Shown in pieces: positions 23,188 to 34,625 of a stretch of DNA of 64,000 nucleotides. The first letter of the stretch is position 1, and every line of letters starts with the position of its first letter. The notes below the pieces were generated by a model that was not told the DNA's origin, ran no database searches, and saw nothing but the letters and a program-made list of their open reading frames with translations. The translations under genes and the position numbers were made by a program. The stretch lies in contig NC_046673.1 of assembly GCF_003369915.1 (NCBI RefSeq), forward strand, positions 21,381,718 through 21,445,717, given 5' to 3'. The stretch is from Drosophila miranda. Its lineage: Eukaryota; Arthropoda; Insecta; Diptera; Drosophilidae.

Positions 23188-25370
23188 CGCCGTAATCCGA
23201 GGACTCGAAAGAGTGGTTAAGCTTTTCAAGGACGGAGAACGTACCAGTCCGGCGACTGGTCGCAGTCTGGCTGGCTGGATGCGTGGATTAAAGCGTACGT
23301 TTTTGTGGTTCTATCCAGAGCAGAGAGCAGAATCCTCTCTATAAAATACCCCAAAACCCGCCCAGAACCAAGTGCCAAGAATTTTAAAGTTTCACCAGTT
23401 TATGTTCCTCGCTGCATGGAAAATAACTGTGTGGTTTCTGTGCTTAAAATGCCTTCGTATCAAAAATTTGCATTTCGCTGCGAAACGGGGTCAATCCTAC
23501 ACTCAATAGATTCCAATGTAATCAAGTCTTGTAGCAACATCAAGTCCCTAAAACTATCTCTAACTATTCCGAGTCTATCCCCAGATTCTAGGACGTTCAA
23601 TTAAAAAAAAAAAAAAAAGCCGAAAGGACCTAGAAATTGGTACTAATGTTTAGTAAAATTTCTTGAAATCTATGCTACACATAACTGGTTGCCAAAAATT
23701 TGTAGAATATTTCTATTGTTTTATTCAAAGACGTAATAAAATCCCATCCTTGTATACGTTCATGGCCATAAAGCGCTTCAATATCTACGAATTTTGCTGA
23801 TTTCATAAGGGACTCATTCCAGATTACAGATTTATGGCTTTTCCAGTTCTTAGGGTATAAGCCTCGGATACTTTCAGTTTGGCCTTAAGACTAGCTCATA
23901 CAAGTGGCTGTCGATTGTTGACTCCTAAAGGTTTCTGTAGGGCCTCGCCTAAAGCTACTTTCCCAATAAAAGACTAGTTTTGCAGGTTCGCTTTTTCCAT
24001 CATAAGTTGGAACACAAACAATACCTGCAAAGCACTTGACCGGTATCAGGATTATTTAAGTTTCTTTCTCAAGGCCGAAGAAGAAGAACTGGCAAGCTGC
24101 TTATCCCATAATGCCCCACAATTCTCTCCACGCTTCTCTCTGCGGATTAATTAAATGCTTTTAAAGAATTAAATATTTAAAGTTCTGCCTACGAATCCCA
24201 CCTACGAATAATCCCAGGGTCTGTTTCTGTTTCTGTTGGATTATGTAAGCAAACCCAAAATCTGTTCCGGACCCGGACAATCCCTCTGTAACTGTAAAAG
24301 TCCTCTCTGCTGCTCTTGACCTAACAATAAACGTCCCACACGTCCCGTCCTATCCACACTTGTTGGGTCCACAAGAGCACAAACATTGGAACCGGTGCCC
24401 GTAGCACGATGCCCGGTGCCCGGTGCCTGGTCGCTGGCCACTGGACCATCAAGTGAGCAATCCAGAAGAGCCTCAACTCCAGTGGCCCTTGAAACTGAAA
24501 CTGGTGTGGCGAGGGGCATAAGCATACACACTATGTACGTATGAGCAAGAACGGGTGGACTGGGACACTTTGGCGACAACGGGCCATAAAAATATGTTAA
24601 CTATTGTATGGGGATGTCGTGGACTGGCTTCATTAAGGCAAATCGAATTGAATCGAAACTGAGTAAGCGTTAGGGTGTACCCCATCCATGGATACACATG
24701 GATATTCCCCAGTTCCCTCAGGCTAACACTGACTACCCCTTCCATTTATTTGCAGTGCTACTCGTACTTCCCCATCCCCTGCCATGGGTAGCACTGGCCT
24801 CCACTGCCTTTGCATGGACAGCACTGCTTTACCACTGCTCTGCTCGTTCTTTCCACCGTCTTTCCGTGGTCTGTCCGCCGTATACCCTAGCCGCCAGGGA
24901 GCACAATTAAATGGGCAAGCACGAATCGTTTCTGGGATATGGACAGGCACGAGCCGCCGTCAAAAACGGAGAACGACAGCAAGGGAAGGGGGCCTGGGAT
25001 GGATACAATACGAGCAAGCGGGAAGCACGTCCTTCTGGGCACATGTCTGGTGCGATATGATTATAATGTACTTTCGAGTTTATGGTCGGATGGTCGGTCG
25101 GATGGTTGGTGTCCATGTCCCGATGCTTATTCAAATGTGAATCATACTTTAGCACTTGTCTTGCGGAATCTGGCACCGAAAAATAAATCTGCAAAAAAAA
25201 ATACACACTCGCACGCACACAGAAAATCCAATGAAGATGCAGCCGGCGCACAGCAACGTACGGAGACACGTACCGAGACACGTACACAAATGGATCGCTT
25301 TGAATGCCGGAATATCCGTTACGATATCACTTTACGTCTTCACGTCGTTCGCCCGCGCTGCGCTGCTGCT

Positions 25371-25727
25371 TCACACGTCGCTGCCGCTGTCGCTGCCAGT
25401 TGTTTTGTACCGTTGTTTTTGTGCTGCAGCCCGCTTTTATAGTCCGGCGGAAATTTCCTTAAGAGTAAAATTCACCCCCCATACTGAAGGAAACAAAAAT
25501 ATCCCTCTAATGTGTGTCTCTTATACAAGCAATCGTATAAAAGGGACATTTTCTCTTCACACGTCGCTGCCTCTGCCAGTTGTTTTGTACCGTGGTTTTT
25601 GCCTCAAGGATAATATTCCGCTGGATAACAATAGAGGATAATTTCTCTTCCTACTTCGCTCTCGCTGCCAGTTCTTTTTGAACCGCAAGAAGTTCAAGGA
25701 AATTTCCTTAAGTGATAAAATACCCGC
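25371..25727 (+). repeat. Triplicated imperfect direct repeat with TATA element
   Basis: Copy A (about 25371-25478) and copy B (25557-25625) share TTCACACGTCGCTGCC and CAGTTGTTTTGTACCG. Copy C (25649-25727) keeps CTCGCTGCCAGTT and ACCGCAAG. Copies A and C share GGAAATTTCCTTAAG. A TATAAAAGG element sits at 25535-25543 before copy B. The array looks like duplicated promoter or leader sequence. No reading frame follows. Confidence 0.55.
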
Positions 25728-27909
25728 TCAATAAATACGGGAAGACAAAAAAGCACTAAAATTCAATTTAAAAAATTTAAATTTGTTGAATATTAACTAA
25801 TTTTACAACCTACCTTTGTTGTGGAAAGTCTAGAAAAATAAGCAAAAGTTGAATTTTTTGGTCATGTCGCCCTTTACTATGATCTCCAATAAGAAAGATG
25901 TTTCTTAATTAAAGTCTTTTCTCAAAGTCTCTCTCTTACATATTGAACTGTCTAAAATATCCCAACACGTTTGGCCAATTTCGACCAACGGTATATTTTT
26001 TTTTACTTTTATTACCTTGGAATTTTTTAACATAACGCCAGTAACGCTCGTCAGCTGCCTTCGCGGATGGATAACAAGGTTTTAATAATTAATAAACTGG
26101 AAAATTAGCACTCAATATTTCATTTATAAGAACGAAATATTGCTATATAGATTATCCCACCCAATTAGCGGCATTTTGAATTTTTTTACTCTAACATTTT
26201 GTTTTTGGTAACATAACGTCAGGTCATATATTGGCTTGTTTTATTACTATGAAAATATAACAATGTTTTTTCTACCGAAACACAATGCCAGAACGGATAT
26301 GCCCAAATATGTGTGTTTTATACACCGAATCAAGTCCCAGGGATATTTTCTCTGGAAATTCAAATGAAATTCGTTATTATTTCCCTACGACGATGTTTAA
26401 TGGAAAGCACGTATGAAAATAGTGTTTTTTTCCAAATCAGACTATAACAAAGTTTAATTTCTTAAAAGTGTGCAGTTTTATGCGAAAAATACAAGATTAA
26501 ATTGCACTCTACAAAGCGAAAAAAACCTTTATATGTATTTTTCTTATTAATTGTATAAATTTTATTATGCGGATTCAACTCATTGAGCAGCAAGCAAAAG
26601 ATGGTACTGGTGTTGGGATTGGATTTCTGCGAAACACTTGGAGAAAAAGTCGATTAAGGAGTGGATTGTGAGGGCCCTTGAAAGCGGGGTCAAGTGTGTT
26701 TTATTTTCGCCTGATTTATTTCGACCAAGCACCACCTATAACCAGCACGAATGACCACAAACAATAACAGAAGGCTAGTGGCAGGAACAATCACTTCAAA
26801 TCCAAATAGACTGCAAAAAAAGTAAAGCACCCCACGGAGTGAGGTTAAAGAAATTATTTATTTCTATTCGAATTTAATCAGTTATTTATTTATTTGTGAA
26901 TAGCACATACATATGTATGTATGTATGTATATTTATAGCATTTCGCTTATTATTTTTTTTGAATGCTTTCAACCCGAACCGCCCTCAAAGGGAAAAACAA
27001 ATCAAAGGTTTCCTGAATTTTTGATGCGATACATCCCGGATAAATTCGCGTATGTGCTGGTTCTTCTGGCTCCTTCAATGTGGGTCAAGTTTTCTGTTAT
27101 TTTCGCCTCATTTATTTTGCACTTTTTCAGTACACAACGACGTCCACACCAGTAACCAAAAGTGACGGGACGGAAATTCGTGTAATACATACAAACATAC
27201 AACATACATATATGCGACTCGATTCGATTCGAAGGAAATTGCCGCACAAAAATACGTGCATGCCACTCTATAAATGTTGGAACTCGCCCGATGCCCGATG
27301 CCCCATGTCCGATGCCCGATGCCTGGTTGAATCGAGCCAATTGCCGGGATCTTCATCGAAACAAGCACGAAATAATTTCAAAAACACAATATTTAAATGT
27401 ATTTAAGAGTAGGGTAGGGTATACCTGACTATAGGATAACCGCAACATAGATTTAATATTTCTGTTTGGCATTTAGGTATGAACAAATCCCCTCTCAATA
27501 GGAGTTGATAGGATTTTTAAATAATAAACTTTACAGGAAAATCAGAATGCATCGAGAATGCACAGAGGTCCATTCCATGCAATTGCATCTGGAGCTCAGT
27601 GATTAACTGATGTGTGTGCGTGCATGTGTGACCTCTAGTGGGCGATGTGCGGGTGGGTGGGTTTCGAGTGCATTTCGGTGAGTGTCTGATGATGTGATTA
27701 AAACATTGGATTTAATGAGCCATGCCCCAGTATCCACGATGAGGTGTTGATTCACTGCACAGCGATGCAGACCAAACTTTTAAGACTTTAAGGCTGCTGC
27801 GACTTCCGATATTTTCAGAGGCTTAAGCGTAATACATCATATTGTAGGTTTTTAAACACTGCTGCATATACATTTCTATACATAACATATTGATGGGCAT
27901 TAAATTTTC

Positions 27910-28052
27910 TTAGCAAAAATAGTTAGCTTCTTTTCGGGCAAACCACTTCATTTCATGGAAGTTGGGCTCCGGCTCCTGGCGCTCGATCTTCTTATAGTTG
28001 TGCTTCTGGGACTCGATATGCATATCAATATCTCTAGCTGATACACAGCCAC
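27910..28052 (-). CDS. Orphan 3' coding exon of a small unrecognised protein
   Basis: A 143-base exon opens behind an acceptor (TATTTAG) in phase 1 and stays open for 46 codons to UAA at 27912-27910. It encodes GCVSARDIDMHIESQKHNY, then a Lys/Glu/Pro stretch, and ends FHEMKWFARKEANYFC. Codon use (CAG, AAG, CTC/ATC, GAG, CCC) is typical of fly coding DNA and differs from the AT-rich surroundings. The product is charged and has no membrane segment. The 5' exon was not found between here and 31.6 kb. If translation began at the internal ATG, a 37-residue peptide would result. I do not recognise the family. Confidence 0.55.
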
Positions 28053-30480
28053 CTAAATATACTAAACAAATAGTCAGTAGCAATCAAAAGTGCAATCCAT
28101 GCGTAGAAGCCCCTGATGGTAAATATCTTCCTTGAATTTCTAGAACTTCTGAACTAACTACTATTATATCTGTATCTACACATCTCTTCCATAAGCTGCG
28201 CTCCAGTGTACATATATCGATTTAGAAAGCTAAAGAAACATATTGAAGCAATGTACATATGTAAATATCCTCCCAATGAATACGCTTCAGAAAAACTATT
28301 ATCCGGCGTTAACTTTTCCCAAATTTGATATATTAAGAATCTGTACAGTACATCCCATGGACACTGGTATATCCGCGAATCATACGACCGGACTGGACAG
28401 ACGGACTGTGCTGGCGGACTGGACTGCCGGACTGGAGTACCTAATCCGCATGAGATTTCGCCGCAGGCCCCAAATGGGTGCTGGCTGGGATTGGGAATGG
28501 AAATGGAAATCCAATTTCTATGGTGAATGCAATCAATTATAAATTTGTAAAAGCCAACAGCAGCCAGGACACTGACACAACGCATCTGTGGCATGTGGCA
28601 AGTGTCAGGCTGTGTTCGTTGTTCCTTGCATTCGTTTTTGGATTTTACAAATTTAATTGCATTTGTTTATACGAACGAACATACGTGTACGTGTACGTGT
28701 ATGGAAAATGAGTTAAGCAGAAACATAGGGGCCAGCGGCCAAATGGAGTCGTCTCTACAGAACAATTGGACGTACGGAGCACTCGTAATCATATTTGTAT
28801 AGCTGCCACCTCCCCCTCTACCCCTCTCCCCCTTAGAGTACATTGTGCGAATTTTTCCCAGACTATTTGTGGTTTTTCGGTAGATTTCTGGGAAATTTAT
28901 TTTCTCTACGATTATTCAAATAGACAAACCAACCACAGCCCAGCCCAGCCCAGCCCGAATGCCAGTGGACGAGAATGGCAATGACATGTCTAGTAGTTGT
29001 TTTTATTTCCATATTTTCTGAGCAGTCGAGTATTAAAATAGCCCCCATGAGGTGGACCGCAAATGCAACTTGCATATTCTCACAGCAGAGGGATTTAGAA
29101 ACTCTTCGAGCTAATGATTATTCGATTGTCGTCTAGGATTTCTGATTGGATTGGACTGCACTCAATCCGACAGCTTTAAAGATTTTTAGGAAAAAAGCAT
29201 CACGGCGTTTAAGTGTTCACTGGATCCAAATTTAGTTCCTAACCTCCATTGAATCCCCAATCATGAGAGAATTCTCAGCTCCTATATGTAGTCGTAGATA
29301 ACTTCAGCTAATACTCCATTAACTAACAGGACTACTTAACGTACTCGTAAAGCTGCTGAAAGTGGAAGGTGTCCACTTTGGAGTGACCTGAAAAACTTCA
29401 ATTTCAACCTAGACTGCAGTCCCCTCAAAACGATGAAGAAATATGTGCGTACCCCACCAAAAACATTTTAATGGGCATTCATTTTAAGCCGGTGCAAGCT
29501 CGTGAAAAACACAATAATTCTTAGGAAATGACTCGCCATGAAAGTTTAATGGCCAATTTAACTGAATGCAATTTCCCAGCCAGGTGATAATGCCTAGAAC
29601 ACAGTTTAAGGCCAGGGGAGAATTTAAAGCCTGACCCGCGTGAATGCGTCAACCTTACGCCCACCCATCGGATGAAACATTCTCCAAATGCGTCAGGAAT
29701 AGGAGGAGATACATGGGATAAGCATGGGTCAAGCGACTACTTCCACGATAAGGCGACAACAAGGCCACTAAAAGCGATTCTACAGGACCCTCTAATGACC
29801 CATGATGAACCCACATACATATATGCACATCCGTTCCACTCTACTTTGGGGCGCTTTAACATTGTAATTCCATTTTTTCTTTGCCATTCAATTTCATAGA
29901 GCACTTTCTAGCATTGCGAAGAGGACTACAATGTCTGCGCCAACCTCGCCTCCAAAACGGAGGCGAACTGAAAATTTCACTTAAACGATGGGCGTGTCAT
30001 TTTCAGTGGAAGTTTGCTATTCAAAGCACTAATTGTGTCTAATAATGGCCACGATACCAAGTGGAAAGCTGAGGGATAAGCTAACAGGAAAGTTCGAAGG
30101 AGAAGGAAACGGCCAAAGTAATCAGCCGTATTTTATATTACATTAATGGCCATATGGCATTAGACTTTGCTGATTGTCTAACTCTAAAAACAAAGATAGG
30201 CCTATGGGAAAAGCATGCAGTGAGAGCTTGTTGGTTGTCCCAAATAGTGCCTCAGTTATTCGACTCGACTGATAGCCGGGACACTTGACTGGACTCTGGT
30301 CTCTCATGCTATCTCTCTTTTCAAAGAAAAGTTAGCAAAGACTAATGTTATATCACCATAGTTTAATATAAAATCGGGTTTATATAATATAAAAAATCGT
30401 ACCATTGGAATTCTTTGGAAAATTTTTATGATTAGCAGTTCTCAAAATAGGACACATAAGCTACAAAACGAGGGGGAACG
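28053..30480. other. Intergenic or intronic DNA, no gene seen
   Basis: It holds a CGGACTG minisatellite at 28387-28436 and otherwise plain AT-rich sequence. The upstream exon of the orphan exon at 27910-28052 may be hidden here. Open frames such as 28594-28154 lack splice logic and conserved features. Confidence 0.5.
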
Positions 30481-30542
30481 TCGTGAGCCGCTGCTCTACT
30501 TTATACCCGGTACTCAGTCAGTATGGCTCTCCTCCGTCAGAG

Positions 30543-31026
30543 GGCGTACACCATGATGCAATTATACAAGGTGGTCTCGTCGGGAGCCGAAGTTCGTTCG
30601 TGTTGTCCCTTATCGTCAGTGCATGCTTGCTTGTTGATGATGAAGGTTGTTCACGGACGAATTTTTTGATATATTCTTAACCCTTATGTCCCGACAACAA
30701 CAAAATTATAAAAGCATATAAAAAAAATACCACAGAATTAGAAGTAATCTTTATATATTATGTAAAAGAACATTTTAGTATAACTAAAAATGTTGAAGAA
30801 AAATTATTAATGGCTGCATAAAATTTAAATATTAATATATCAGTAAAATCATTTTATTTTAAAATTTTAAAACCCACGGGCCTGTTAAGGGTTAATCAAC
30901 ATCAACATATACCGTCTCACTCACACTCACTATACTATGTGCCCTTCACTCGCACTTATTGCTAGCATACGTTAAGGGACTAACTTTTGCCGACGAGACC
31001 ACCTTGTATAATTGCATCATGGCGTA
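30543..31026. repeat. Inverted pair of a 37-base repeat arm
   Basis: The sequence at 30547-30583 (containing ATGATGCAATTATACAAGG) reappears as its reverse complement at 30990-31026 with a single mismatch. Flanking phrases such as TTATACCCGGTACTC on the left and GTCGGAAACGCTTCCTTCT on the right resemble dispersed Helitron-like fly repeats. The piggyBac-like MITE lies between the arms. Confidence 0.7.
30681..30891. mobile_element. piggyBac-like MITE (non-autonomous, 211 bp)
   Basis: The element is bounded on both sides by the tetranucleotide TTAA (30677-30680 and 30892-30895). It has imperfect terminal inverted repeats: CCCTTATGTCCCG on the left, and CCCTTAACAGGCCCG when the right end is read inward. 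TTAA target duplication plus CCCT-type ends is the piggyBac superfamily signature. The interior is AT-rich with no reading frame, so it needs a transposase in trans. It sits between the inverted arms of another repeat. Confidence 0.75.
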
Positions 31027-31640
31027 CACTGTACGATGAAGAGTGTGTGTGTGAGAGAGAAAGAAAATGAGAAAGCGCGTGGCCAGGGGTAGCGTATCCA
31101 CTGCCCTTTCATGTGTTCCTTCTGCAATCGGCAATCTGCTAGATATGGTCATTCTCTACGATTCTGCGGACAGACAGACATTTCTATATCGACTCTATAT
31201 ACATTATGGAGTCGGAAACGCTTCCTTCTGGTTGCGTACAGCCACTTCCACCACAAATAAAATTTACCCCCATATTGATTTTTTGTATCGGCTATAAACA
31301 CTAAACCGAGACTATTCAAACCACACAATTTGCTATTATTGGAGTGTAGCTTGAATGGACTCTAAGATTCTGGCAGCACTGATGATTAGATGTGATTATT
31401 CTTGATAATTTTTTAATGAATTGGTTTACATAAAAGTATTTTCATAGAAGCTAGAATAAAGAGATAATGATAAAACAATAGCTACACTTTCAAAAAAAAG
31501 CTAGAGCTTTCAAGAAAAAGAGCCAAATGGGCAACGCTGACCAGATGACATTGACAGTAGAAAAAGCTTTTTATTTATTTTTTTTCATGAAATCGTGTAA
31601 TGATATGAAGAATCAGTCGTGAATGACCCGCTCACCGAGA

Positions 31641-32435
31641 ATGGCACTGAAGTTCGCAGCTAACTTGAATTTTCTCTTCACCGAGAAGGCGTCCACTATA
31701 GCGGAACGCATTCGGCTGGCCCACCAGAGCGGATTTCGGGCTGTGGAGATCCCCTACCCCGAGGGTGAGATCCGGGACGTTGTCTCGGCGATCCGGGAGA
31801 CCGGCGTTGTGGTCAGCCTGGTCAATCTGGCCTTCGATAAGAGCAACGATCAACTGCGGTTTGGCTCGACGAGCGTTCCCGGGGCGGAGGGCCTGTTCCA
31901 GAAGCAGCTGGACGCGACAATCGACTTTGCCAAGTATGTGAACTGCCAAAAGATCCACCTGACCGCTGGACTGCTCACCAAGGGCCAGGAGACCGACTAC
32001 ACAAAGACCTACACATCGAACCTGAAGATCGCGGCTGATAGCCTCAGGGCGAATCAGATGATCGGCGTGATAGAGCCTATTAACAAGTATGCTGTGCCCG
32101 GCTATTTCATGAACTCGTATGTGACGGCATCGGGCGTGCTCACCGAGGTAGGGGCCGACAACATCAAGCTGCTCGCCGACCTCTATCACCTCCAGCACAT
32201 CCACGGCAATGTCACAAAGACGCTGGAGGAGTACAAGAGTCAGATTGGGCACTTCCAGATTGCCCAGGTACCCCATCGACACGAACCGGACACTGCCGGC
32301 GAACTCGACTACGACTACGTTTTCAAGCGGCTGCGGGAATTCGGCTACGATGGCTGGATTGGCTGTGAATACAAGCCGAGGACAACGACGGTCGAGGGCC
32401 TTAGTTGGGTCACCAAACTCGGTCATAGCCTTTGA
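31641..32435 (+). CDS. Gip: Hydroxypyruvate isomerase-like protein (Gip)
   Basis: Intronless gene of 264 residues. I start at the ATG at 31641 (MALKFAANLNFLFTE), which begins the first beta strand of the fold, rather than the in-frame ATG at 31623, which adds six unrelated residues. It belongs to the hydroxypyruvate isomerase / xylose isomerase-like TIM-barrel family. Likely metal ligands are Glu145 (in IEPINKY), Asp180 (DLYH) and Glu243 (GCEYKP). The HLTAG strand end is at 106-110. The family enzyme interconverts hydroxypyruvate and tartronate semialdehyde, in the cytosol, but activity of animal members is little studied. The large antisense frame here is a shadow. Confidence 0.92.
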   Translation: MALKFAANLNFLFTEKASTIAERIRLAHQSGFRAVEIPYPEGEIRDVVSAIRETGVVVSLVNLAFDKSNDQLRFGSTSVPGAEGLFQKQLDATIDFAKYVNCQKIHLTAGLLTKGQETDYTKTYTSNLKIAADSLRANQMIGVIEPINKYAVPGYFMNSYVTASGVLTEVGADNIKLLADLYHLQHIHGNVTKTLEEYKSQIGHFQIAQVPHRHEPDTAGELDYDYVFKRLREFGYDGWIGCEYKPRTTTVEGLSWVTKLGHSL

Positions 32436-32725
32436 GTTTGAATTGTATTCTGGCATTTAAATACATTTTTTATACATATACACATATATAACATACATAA
32501 AACATTAAAGGATCTTGAGTTGCTCGAATGAATGTCAAAGAGAGGTCATGGAGTTGACCTACAGCATATGCGTGGAATAGTACAACAGAAAGTACCCACA
32601 ACGAACATACACAACGATTAGATAAGATTAGATAGAAAAGAGATACTCGTAGACTAAGCAATAACAACCAGTCGCAAGAAGATTCTCTGTGAATTCTTCT
32701 TTCCCTCAAAGACCATCATCAATCA

Positions 32726-34435
32726 TCAGCGTGGCTGTCGTTGGTCCTTCTTGAGAACATGTCTGGCATACTCCGCTATGTGGAGGACACCCAGCTCCGG
32801 CGACGCGATGTGTAGATTGTTGCCATTGCAGTACTCCGTGTTGATGTACGGATTATGCAGCTCTGTGATAAGCGTTGAACAGGCCGTGGACGAATCGCCC
32901 GTAGACTTCAGCATTTTCTACGAATGAATAATAGATGAAAGAAACTTAGAGTGCGGATGGGAGTGTTGTAAGCGGTGCACCTACCATCCAGAACTCATTT
33001 CCCGGCAGGGCATTTCCGTCCCAGGCATAGGACACCACCAACAGCATATTAGCATGCTCCGGACTGGAGAGCTTATCGGCTGGATTTCGTTTGGAGATGT
33101 GCACGCGAATGCCGTCCGCCGGATGGCCGTCGGTATCGATGACGGCGCCATTGAACAGCCGCCCGCAACTGGTGAGGCTGAACCAGGAGAAGTGCACCAC
33201 ACCGATGTGGGTGAGACGCTTACCCAGCTCGCGTAGGCGCTGCTCGAAGGTCTCCAGAAAGATGCGCTCCTGCTGCGTCGCCACTTTCCATACGCCCAGA
33301 CCGAAGCCAACGACATGAATGTAGGCCTGCTTGCCGGTCTCTTGAGCGCGTGCCTGGGCCTCGAGCAGCAGCATGTCAAAGCTTATGGCATAGCGCCGCT
33401 TCATCACCAGATTGTCGAAGATGTCTTGCTTGTTTCTCGAGACGCCGAAGCGCTGATTGTCAATGTGGACATCAGCGTACAGACAATCTTGCGTCTCGTA
33501 AAAGTTTCGCCAGAGGCGGCGATAGTCCTCGGCTTTTGTTGAGGCCTGCTCGTCCAGGTCCATGCCATAGCCATTCTCTGCAGTGTTCTGTGTACGCGCG
33601 ATGACTATGTCCTGGAACTCCATCAGATTGCGGCGCGATAGCCGGGCCCCAATGAGACCCATAATGACACCTTCTGGCTCTAATGTCCGACGATCATGGG
33701 TAACACGACCGCAATTGGCCCTCTCGCCTTCGTTGATGAACTCCGTGTGCGAGCTGACCGACAGCAAGGCAGAAAGCTTGACATCATCGTAGCTAAGGAC
33801 GTTTTTCAGGACAAGTGGAGCTTTCTCCGCTTTACTGCCGATGGGTTCAAAGCCGCTAGCTCCACTCTCTCCAGTGAGCAGCAAGAATTTGTCGTTGCGA
33901 GCAAAGAAGCTGGCACAGCGCTTCTCCAGCAGCCGCTGCACGAATCCGCAGAGGGAGAGCGGGTGGTAGACAGGTTGCTCCACATCGTTTCCTGATAAAA
34001 GGGGAAAAGATTTCGCAACGTGAAGTAATGGACACGCTTGCAACATGCTTACCCCATTGACACTTGTGCTCTAGGTACTGCAGATAGAGTCCCAAGGTGC
34101 GCTCATGTATCACCGGATAGACGGAGGAGATGTGGCTGGCAATGCGTTCATGTCGTGCCTTCGGCTGTCTATTAACCCGGACACTTTCTACGCCAAACTA
34201 CATGGCGATCAGAGTGGATTAGAGCGCAATATGCGAAACGTAAGTGCCAGCCACATACCGGAAGGGGAAATTCTCTGGATCTGTTTATAAAGTCGTCTAT
34301 ATTAGCAGGTCCACCACCGGGTTTCTTCACATCTTTGCATTGTCCAAGCAGCTTTCGACCGAACTTAGTCAGCGCTCGGGAATCGCCCGCAACAGTTGGC
34401 CAAACCTGATCAACGTCGGCTCCAAAGGTAGACAT
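32726..34435 (-). CDS. DUF4804-type conserved protein of unknown function
   Basis: Four exons, 34435-34259, 34197-34053, 33991-32985 and 32917-32726, join in frame (phases 0, 1, 0) and give 506 residues. There is no signal peptide or membrane segment, so it is probably cytosolic or nuclear. Conserved-looking stretches are GVIMGLIGARLSRRNLMEFQ, QNTAENGYG, YIHVVGFGLGVWKV, VHFSWF and the C-terminal ELHNPYINTEY. I assign it to the DUF4804 family from memory of such motifs. No catalytic residues are known. It is convergent with Gip (290 bases apart) and divergent from Pp4-19C. A TATA-like TATATAAC lies at 34559-34552 and a DREF-type site at 34611. Confidence 0.8.
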
Positions 34436-34551
34436 GGCTTAGCACTGGGAAAATGGATCGATTTCACGCGTCCGCCTAATGGGAGGCTCTTGGGGATTAG
34501 GCGCTTGCAATTTCACAATTGCATCTAATTGCAAAGGTCCGGCCTCTGGCG

Positions 34552-34559
34552 TTATATAG
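34552..34559 (-). promoter_or_regulatory. TATA-like element of the DUF4804-type gene
   Basis: The minus strand reads TATATAAC 117 bases before the ATG at 34435. This allows a leader of roughly 85 bases. Confidence 0.45.
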
Positions 34560-34610
34560 AACGTGAAACGATAAAACAACCGGCACATCGGTCAACAGTT
34601 TTTGGCAAAG

Positions 34611-34625
34611 TATCGATACTATCGA
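34611..34625. promoter_or_regulatory. DREF-type element (TATCGATA) between two divergent genes
   Basis: TATCGATACTATCGA contains a perfect DRE core (TATCGATA) and a second overlapping half (ATCGAT). DRE sites mark housekeeping promoters in flies. It lies between the divergent DUF4804-type and PP4 genes, closer to the former. The same 15 bases recur in a Herc2 intron at 61073. Confidence 0.6.

Larger units (their letters stand above)
22845..27909. other. Region upstream of the visible membrane-protein exons, no coding exon found
   Basis: The missing 5' exon or exons of the minus-strand gene should lie here or further right. A CAAC repeat is at 23036-23056, a core-promoter Motif 1 match at 23177, a poly(A) tract at about 23604-23619, the triplicated TATA-containing repeat at 25371-25727, and a GCCCGAT array at 27286-27322. 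Long AT-rich stretches (25740-26560) show nothing recognisable. Confidence 0.5.

Noticed and set aside
28154-28594. 146-codon minus-strand frame
   Set aside because: It crosses the CGGACTG minisatellite and shows no conserved motif. It was considered as the missing 5' exon of the orphan exon, but no donor in the right phase was evident.
31623-31640. ATG at 31623 as the Gip start
   Set aside because: It adds six residues before the conserved start. The ATG at 31641 gives the usual family length and fold start.
31632-32456. 274-codon minus-strand frame opposite Gip
   Set aside because: It is the shadow of a GC-rich gene. Gip on the plus strand has clear family motifs and the antisense frame has none.
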